Below are positions 58,930 to 64,000 of a stretch of 64,000 bases of DNA, one piece after another (within the stretch, counting starts at the first letter, position 1; every line of letters starts with the position of its first letter). The translations under genes and the position numbers were made by a program. The notes below the pieces were generated by a model, which ran no database searches, had not been told where the DNA came from, and saw only the letters and a program-made list of their open reading frames with translations. Source of the DNA: Nocardioides sp. Root1257 (GTDB lineage: Bacteria > Actinomycetota > Actinomycetes > Propionibacteriales > Nocardioidaceae); the NCBI RefSeq assembly GCF_001425175.1, contig NZ_LMDV01000009.1:622356-686355 (forward strand), given 5' to 3'.

Positions 58930-61125
58930 GTGTCGGAAGAGCTGGTCGAGCGGGAGATCGCGGCCGAGCAGGAGTTCGTGGACCGGGTCTACCGCCAGCT
59001 GGAGGTGTCCGCCCGGGCGGCCCAGGAGCTCGCCAAGGAGGGCCACAGCCGCGGGCGGCTGGGCCACGAGGGTGGGCTGGTCGAGCGGGACGCGATGGTG
59101 TTCCAGGCGGCGCGTCGCATCGCCCAGCTCGACGCTGCCCACGAGGGCCTCGTCTTCGGCCGGCTCGACATGCTCCCGGAGCTCGACCCGGCCCCGCGCT
59201 ACATCGGCCGGATCGGGCTGCGCGACGACGACCGCGACTCGCTGCTGATCGACTGGCGGGCCCCGGCGGCCGCCGTCTTCTACCAGGCCACCGCCGCCGA
59301 GCCCCAGCGCGTCGTACGCCGGCGCGTGCTGCGTGCCGCCGGCCGCGACGTTGTCGGCGTCGAGGACGAGCTGCTCGACGCCGAGGTCGAGACCGACCTC
59401 CCGATCATCGGCGAGGGCGCGCTGATGGCGCAGCTGTCCCGAGCCCGCGACCGGTCCATGCACTCGATCGTCGCCACCATCCAGGCCGAGCAGGACAAGG
59501 CGATCCGCGCACCCGGTCGCGGCGTGGTCTCGATCTCCGGCGGTCCCGGCACCGGCAAGACAGTGGTGGCGCTGCACCGCGCGGCCTACCTCCTCTACAC
59601 CGACCGCCGTCGCTACGAGACCGGCGGCGTGCTCGTCGTCGGCCCCAGCGGCGTCTTCATGCGCTACATCGAGCGGGTGCTGCCGAGCCTCGGCGAGACC
59701 GCCGTCGCGCTGCGCTCCCTCGGCGAGGTCGTGGACGGCGTGCGCGCCACCCGCCACGACGAGCCCGCGGTCGCCGACGTGAAGGGCTCGGCGGCCATGG
59801 CCGAGCTGATGCGTCGTACGGCGCGGCAGCAGGCGCCCGGCAGCCCGAACGAGTTCCGGATCTTCTGGCGCGACGACACGATCGTGCTCACCCGCGGCCA
59901 GCTGGGGACGATCCGACGCAGCCTGATGTCGCAGGGCCGGCGCAACCGCCAGCTGCCTCGCGTCGTGGGCACGCTGCTCGACGCGATGTGGCGGCAGGTG
60001 CGAGGCGAGCGCGGTCGCGACCGTGGCCGCGAGGCGTTCGACGACGACATGACCTCCGACCAGTCCTTCCTCGACTTCGCCGCCGCGTGGTGGCCGCCGC
60101 TGGACGCCGCCGACGTGTTCGGCTGGTTGCGTGACCCCGAGTTCCTGACCCGCGTCGCCGACGGCGTCCTCGGGCCCGAGGAGCAGCGACTGCTCGCGAA
60201 GTCGTGGGCCAACGTCGGATCGGAGAGCGCGCAGGACTTCTCCGTCGAGGACATTCCGCTGCTCGACGAGCTCCGCTACGCGATCGGCGACGTCCCCGTG
60301 CGCACCGACGACGAGGCCGCCCTCGGCGACACGGGGCTGCTCGACGGCGGCATCGACATGCAGGAGCTCTTCACCGCCGCCGACCGTGAGTTCGCGCCGA
60401 CCGGTCGCGCCTGGGCGCCGCCCACCCACCGGATCGAGGACGACTCCTTCGCCCACGTGCTCATCGACGAGGCCCAGGACCTGACCCCGATGCAGTGGCG
60501 GATGGTCGGCCGCCGGGGTCGTTCCGCGTCCTGGACGATCGTCGGCGACCCGGCCCAGTCGTCGTGGCCGGTCCCTGCCGAGTCGGCCGCCGCCCGGGCC
60601 GCGGCGCTCGAGGGCAAGGAGCTCCACGAGTTCCACCTCTCGACCAACTACCGCAACTCCGCCGAGATCTACGCCCACGCCGCGGCGTACGCCGAGCGGG
60701 TCGGTCTCGACGTCGACCTGCCGACGGCGGTCCGCTCGACCGGCGTCGACCCCGTCGTCCGCACCGGAGTCGTCGAGCTGGAGGCCGCGACCCGTGAGGC
60801 GGTCTCCGCGATCGCCGAGCAGGTCGCGGGCACGGTCGGCATCGTGGTGCCGGCCGCCCGGCGCTCCGAGGTGAACGCGTGGCTGGCCTCCTGGCCGGAG
60901 CACGCCGCCGACGCGGCCGGCGCCCGAGCGGCCGTCGACTCGACCGTGACGCCGTCCGGCGAGGACCGGATCGTGGTGCTGACCGGCCTCGACACCAAGG
61001 GCCTGGAGTTCGACGGCATCGTCGTCGTACGCCCGCAGGAGATCGAGGACGAGTCGGCGACCGGCCGGGCGACCCTGTACGTCGTGCTCACCCGCGCCAC
61101 GCAGCTGCTGACGACGCTGGGGTGA
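58930..61125 (+). CDS. helR: HelD/HelR family RNA polymerase-associated motor ATPase
   Basis: This 731-residue UvrD/Rep-like superfamily 1 protein has an N-terminal coiled-coil-type arm (residues 1-60), Walker A ISGGPGTGKTVVALHRAAYLL (about residue 202), VLIDEAQDLTPMQWRM (Walker B), STNYRNSAEIY and a late TGLDTKGLEFD and VLTRAT. HelD proteins release stalled or rifampicin-bound RNA polymerase from DNA; the actinobacterial form HelR confers rifampicin tolerance. No rifampicin-associated promoter element was recognised. GTG start, 47 bases after the crotonase. Confidence 0.88.
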   Translation: MSEELVEREIAAEQEFVDRVYRQLEVSARAAQELAKEGHSRGRLGHEGGLVERDAMVFQAARRIAQLDAAHEGLVFGRLDMLPELDPAPRYIGRIGLRDDDRDSLLIDWRAPAAAVFYQATAAEPQRVVRRRVLRAAGRDVVGVEDELLDAEVETDLPIIGEGALMAQLSRARDRSMHSIVATIQAEQDKAIRAPGRGVVSISGGPGTGKTVVALHRAAYLLYTDRRRYETGGVLVVGPSGVFMRYIERVLPSLGETAVALRSLGEVVDGVRATRHDEPAVADVKGSAAMAELMRRTARQQAPGSPNEFRIFWRDDTIVLTRGQLGTIRRSLMSQGRRNRQLPRVVGTLLDAMWRQVRGERGRDRGREAFDDDMTSDQSFLDFAAAWWPPLDAADVFGWLRDPEFLTRVADGVLGPEEQRLLAKSWANVGSESAQDFSVEDIPLLDELRYAIGDVPVRTDDEAALGDTGLLDGGIDMQELFTAADREFAPTGRAWAPPTHRIEDDSFAHVLIDEAQDLTPMQWRMVGRRGRSASWTIVGDPAQSSWPVPAESAAARAAALEGKELHEFHLSTNYRNSAEIYAHAAAYAERVGLDVDLPTAVRSTGVDPVVRTGVVELEAATREAVSAIAEQVAGTVGIVVPAARRSEVNAWLASWPEHAADAAGARAAVDSTVTPSGEDRIVVLTGLDTKGLEFDGIVVVRPQEIEDESATGRATLYVVLTRATQLLTTLG

Positions 61126-61203
61126 TCCCGGCAGGGGCGCGATACCATGCCAGACGGCGGTCGATTTCTGCTCCGCCATGCCGTCATTTTCGGGGGACTA
61201 CAT

Positions 61204-62988
61204 ATGAGCTTGCGATCGAGTGTTCTTCGCGACGAACGGGGGTCAGCGCTGTTCGCCACTGCCTGGCTGCGTCGCGCGGTCCTCGCCGCGATGGACTTCG
61301 TCTGCTGGGGGCTCGCCCTCGGCGTCATCCTCGGCGTCCGACTGGACTTCACCATCACCCAGGTGGAGTGGACGTCGGTCGTGCGCTACGGGCTCACGGC
61401 GGGCGTCCTGATGATCGTGCTCGGCTACGTCACGAAGTTCTACCGTGGCCGCTTCCTGGTCGGCTCGTTCGACGAGGCGCTCGGCCTGGCGCTGCACGTC
61501 GGCGCGGTCGCCGTCCTGACGCTCATGATCTCCCAGGCGTTCTTCCCCGGTCTGCCGCGCAGCATCCCGATCCTGGTGCCGCCGCTGGCGCTGCTGCTCT
61601 CGGCCGCGGGCCGCTACCTCTTCCGCGTCCTGCGTGAGCGGATGGCGGGCGCGCCGCTGCCCGTCGGCCAGATGCACAACGCGATCATCTACGGCGCCGG
61701 CGATGCCGGCCGTCAGGTCGCCCGTCTCGTGCGCAACGACGCCGAGCTGTCCTTCCGGGTCGTCGGGTACGTCGACGACAACATCGGCAAGCGGCACCTG
61801 CGCATCCACGGCGTCCCGGTCCTCGGCACCGGGGAGTCCCTGATCAGCATCGCTCTCGAGCAGGACGCGACCGCGGTCATCCTGGCGGTCCCGGGCGCGG
61901 ACTCCGCTCTCATCGGCCGCGTGCAGGAGATGGCCCACGACGCCGACCTGGAGTTCTTCGTGCTGCCGCGGGTGAGCGAGCTCATCGGCGGGCGCGTCGC
62001 CGCGACCGACATCCGGCGCGCGGAGATCGGTGACGTCCTCGGCCGGCACCAGGTCTCGACCGACCTGAGCTCGATCGCGGGCTACCTGACCGGCAAGCGG
62101 GTGCTCATCACCGGCGCCGGTGGCTCCATCGGTGCCGAGCTCGCCCGCCAGGTCCACAACTTCGGTCCGGCCAGCCTCGTCATGCTGGACCGCGACGAGT
62201 CCGCCCTGCACTCCGTCCAGCTGGCCATCTACGGGCACGGCCTGCTCGACGGCCCGGACACGGTGCTGGCCGACATCCGCGAGCTGCCGACCCTGCGCCG
62301 GGTGTTCGCCGAGCACCGTCCCGAGATCGTCTTCCACGCGGCGGCGCTCAAGCACCTGCCGATGCTGGAGCGGTTCCCCGACGAGGGCTGGAAGACCAAC
62401 GTGCTGGGCACGCTCAACCTGCTCCGGGTCGCCGCCGAGTACGACATCGAGCACTTCGTGAACATCTCGACCGACAAGGCGGCGGACGCCACGTCGGTCC
62501 TCGGCGCGACCAAGCGGGCCGCGGAGCAGCTCACCGCGTGGCAGGCCGAGCAGACCGGCCGGCCCTACATCAGCGTCCGGTTCGGCAACGTCCTGGGCTC
62601 GCGCGGGTCGATGCTGCACACGTTCAACGCCCAGATCGAGGCCGGCGGGCCGGTCACGGTGACCCACCCCGACGTCACGCGCTACTTCATGACGATCCCC
62701 GAGGCCTGCGAGCTCGTCGTCCAGGCGGGCGCGATCGGCCGCGAGGGTGAGGTGATGGTGCTCGAGATGGGCAAGCCGGTGAAGATCCTCGACGTCGCCC
62801 ACCGGATGATCGGTCTCTCGGGCGCCCGCGGCGTCGGTGTCGTGTTCACCGGCCTGCGGACTGGCGAGAAGCTGCACGAGGCCCTCTTCAGCGAGGAGGA
62901 GCACGCGCGCCCGACGGACCACCCGATGATCCGTGCGGTGTCCGTGCCGGCGCTGGACCCGGCCGACCTCAGCGACCTGAGAGTCTGA
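61204..62988 (+). CDS. FlaA1/CapD-type membrane UDP-sugar 4,6-dehydratase
   Basis: This 594-residue protein has four N-terminal helices (about 20-145), a CoA-binding-like Rossmann domain (AIIYGAGDAGRQVARLV, about residue 160), and a second extended-SDR domain starting VLITGAGGSIGAELARQV (about 300) with NISTDKAADATSVLGATKRAAEQ as catalytic region and FGNVLGSRGSM. It converts a UDP-N-acetylhexosamine to a 4-keto-6-deoxy sugar for surface polysaccharide. I chose ATG 61204 with GGGGA upstream. It opens a polysaccharide locus. Confidence 0.9.
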   Translation: MSLRSSVLRDERGSALFATAWLRRAVLAAMDFVCWGLALGVILGVRLDFTITQVEWTSVVRYGLTAGVLMIVLGYVTKFYRGRFLVGSFDEALGLALHVGAVAVLTLMISQAFFPGLPRSIPILVPPLALLLSAAGRYLFRVLRERMAGAPLPVGQMHNAIIYGAGDAGRQVARLVRNDAELSFRVVGYVDDNIGKRHLRIHGVPVLGTGESLISIALEQDATAVILAVPGADSALIGRVQEMAHDADLEFFVLPRVSELIGGRVAATDIRRAEIGDVLGRHQVSTDLSSIAGYLTGKRVLITGAGGSIGAELARQVHNFGPASLVMLDRDESALHSVQLAIYGHGLLDGPDTVLADIRELPTLRRVFAEHRPEIVFHAAALKHLPMLERFPDEGWKTNVLGTLNLLRVAAEYDIEHFVNISTDKAADATSVLGATKRAAEQLTAWQAEQTGRPYISVRFGNVLGSRGSMLHTFNAQIEAGGPVTVTHPDVTRYFMTIPEACELVVQAGAIGREGEVMVLEMGKPVKILDVAHRMIGLSGARGVGVVFTGLRTGEKLHEALFSEEEHARPTDHPMIRAVSVPALDPADLSDLRV

Positions 62989-63104
62989 TAAAAGGTCCGT
63001 ACGACCGCCTCCGGGCGACGTTGACGATGCCGTCGCGGTGGGTCACGTCTGGCACCATGGGCGGGTGAAGACCGCTCCTGGATGCCGCGAGGCGCGAGTC
63101 TGAC

Positions 63105-64000
63105 ATGGCGGTGCACCGGGACGAGAGGCGACGAGCCTCTCGTCGTCAGAAGATCGCGGTCGCGGTCGGGTTCGTCGTCGCCGCCCTCATCGTGCTGATC
63201 TTCCCGCTCGTGCGGGTGGCCATCGCGGCCCAGGAGGCGAGCGACGACCTCAGCGCCGCGGGCGACGCGGCCCAGGCCGGTGACGAGGACGCCGTCCGCG
63301 ACGCCGTCGCGCGGGCGCGCGGCCACGTCGACAAGGCGCAGGAGGGCTCCCAGGGGATCATCCCGGATCTCTGGGGCCGGACGCCCGTCCTCGGCCAGTC
63401 TGTCGCGGACGTACGGCACCTGATCGCGGCGCTCGACGACGTCACGTCGGTCGCCGAGATGGGCGCCGACCTCTACCCGTCGGTGGCCGGCGACCGCGCC
63501 ACGCTGTTCCACGACAAGAAGGTCGACCGCGACACCCTGGCCGAGGTCGTCTCGGGCGCCCGCAAGTCCACCCCGTTGCTGGAGGCGGCGGCGGACGAGA
63601 TCGGCCAGGTGCGCGGGACCGCGATGTTCGGCGGGGTCATCACGTCGCGGCGCGACGATGCCTCCAAGCAGCTGACGCCCCTGATCGACGGCCTCACCCA
63701 GGCCCAGCCGCTGCTCGACTCGCTGCCCGCCTTCCTGGGCTTCGAAGGCCCCCGTTCCTACCTCGTGGCCATCCAGAACCCCGCTGAGCTCCGCTACTCC
63801 GGTGGCGCGACGCTCGCCTTCGCCCGCATGACGTGGCGCGACGGCACGCTGGACCTCCAGGACGCCGCCCCGCTGGTCCAGGACGACCGGCTGCGCGTCC
63901 CGCTGACGTGGCCGAGGGTCAAGGGCAACCCGTTCCACCGACCCAACACCTACCTCGCGAACTCCACCTTCGCCCCGTCCTGGTCGGTCGCCGGACCCGA
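63105..64000 (+). CDS. DUF4012 domain protein, 5' part
   Basis: The gene runs off the window after 298 codons. It has a basic start (MAVHRDERRRASRRQK), one membrane helix (IAVAVGFVVAALIVLIFPLV, about residues 17-36) and an extracytoplasmic DUF4012 domain whose signature GPRSYLVAIQNPAELRYSGG is at about residues 217-236. DUF4012 proteins are found in actinobacterial exopolysaccharide loci; their role is unknown. It follows the FlaA1-type gene after a 116-base gap. Confidence 0.85.
   Translation, partial: MAVHRDERRRASRRQKIAVAVGFVVAALIVLIFPLVRVAIAAQEASDDLSAAGDAAQAGDEDAVRDAVARARGHVDKAQEGSQGIIPDLWGRTPVLGQSVADVRHLIAALDDVTSVAEMGADLYPSVAGDRATLFHDKKVDRDTLAEVVSGARKSTPLLEAAADEIGQVRGTAMFGGVITSRRDDASKQLTPLIDGLTQAQPLLDSLPAFLGFEGPRSYLVAIQNPAELRYSGGATLAFARMTWRDGTLDLQDAAPLVQDDRLRVPLTWPRVKGNPFHRPNTYLANSTFAPSWSVAGP

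Overview
The window is compact, very GC-rich chromosomal DNA with many GTG starts, ATGA/GTGA gene overlaps and four convergent gene pairs that overlap at their 3' ends. An actinobacterial LexA box, a SigK-RskA locus syntenic with Mycobacterium tuberculosis, a 13E12/DUF222-HNH gene, a TIGR03084 protein next to AtuA, and a HelR-type RNA polymerase motor point to an actinomycete, most likely Nocardioidaceae (Nocardioides-like). The genus is inference. No rRNA, tRNA, CRISPR array, integrase or complete insertion sequence was seen.

Layout. 0-9 kb: lipid and general metabolism (FAD oxidase fragment, lipid kinase, pirin, GH1 glucosidase, OafA-type acyltransferase, MalY-type lyase, CapA-like and M28 lipoproteins, DUF4396). 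9-11.5 kb: a complete polar amino acid ABC importer. 11.5-12.7 kb: an AbiEi/DUF559-like nuclease gene bracketed by two 61-bp palindromic elements. 12.8-18.7 kb: CaiB-type racemase, amidotransferase, Baeyer-Villiger-like monooxygenase, CsbD, a DEAD-box helicase behind a hairpin-rich leader, and a CPBP protease. 18.7-24.6 kb: NmrA-like SDR, MerR regulator divergent from fadA-fadB, and a phosphatase. 24.6-31.7 kb: secreted subtilase, then a PadR-ABC-FtsX operon. 31.8-40.7 kb: a seven-gene operon for branched or isoprenoid acyl-CoA breakdown (TetR, TIGR03084, AtuA, two acyl-CoA dehydrogenases, biotin carboxylase pair). 40.7-48.4 kb: secreted endonuclease I, SOS-controlled dinB, membrane and housekeeping genes. 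48.4-50.3 kb: a broken, SOS-box-bearing HNH gene with repeat-rich flank. 50.4-58.1 kb: a SigK-RskA envelope/lipid regulon. 58.1-64 kb: crotonase, HelR, and the start of a polysaccharide locus (FlaA1-type dehydratase, DUF4012).

The most unusual signals are these. (1) Four copies of a palindromic repeat lie in frame, in the same orientation and reading frame, inside three consecutive genes of the acyl-CoA carboxylase operon. They add about 13-residue Gly/Ala/Ser/Thr-rich peptides at loops or termini. (2) Two exact tandem duplications (64 and 100 bp) each shift the frame of the HNH gene, and removing one copy of each restores a single 416-codon frame. (3) The SigK locus has an MPT83/MPT70-like fasciclin lipoprotein as first gene, a fused FAD-oxidoreductase/DUF1365 protein, and a SigK with no cysteine at all. 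(4) The DUF559 gene is bracketed by 61-bp palindromes. (5) Consecutive hairpins precede the DEAD-box helicase.

How the genes work together: the fadAB pair and the AtuA/carboxylase operon handle acyl-CoA degradation, perhaps helped by the LiuC-like crotonase at 58 kb. dinB and the HNH gene share LexA-type control. The SigK operon couples envelope or redox stress to methylation or oxidation of membrane acyl chains and to a surface lipoprotein.
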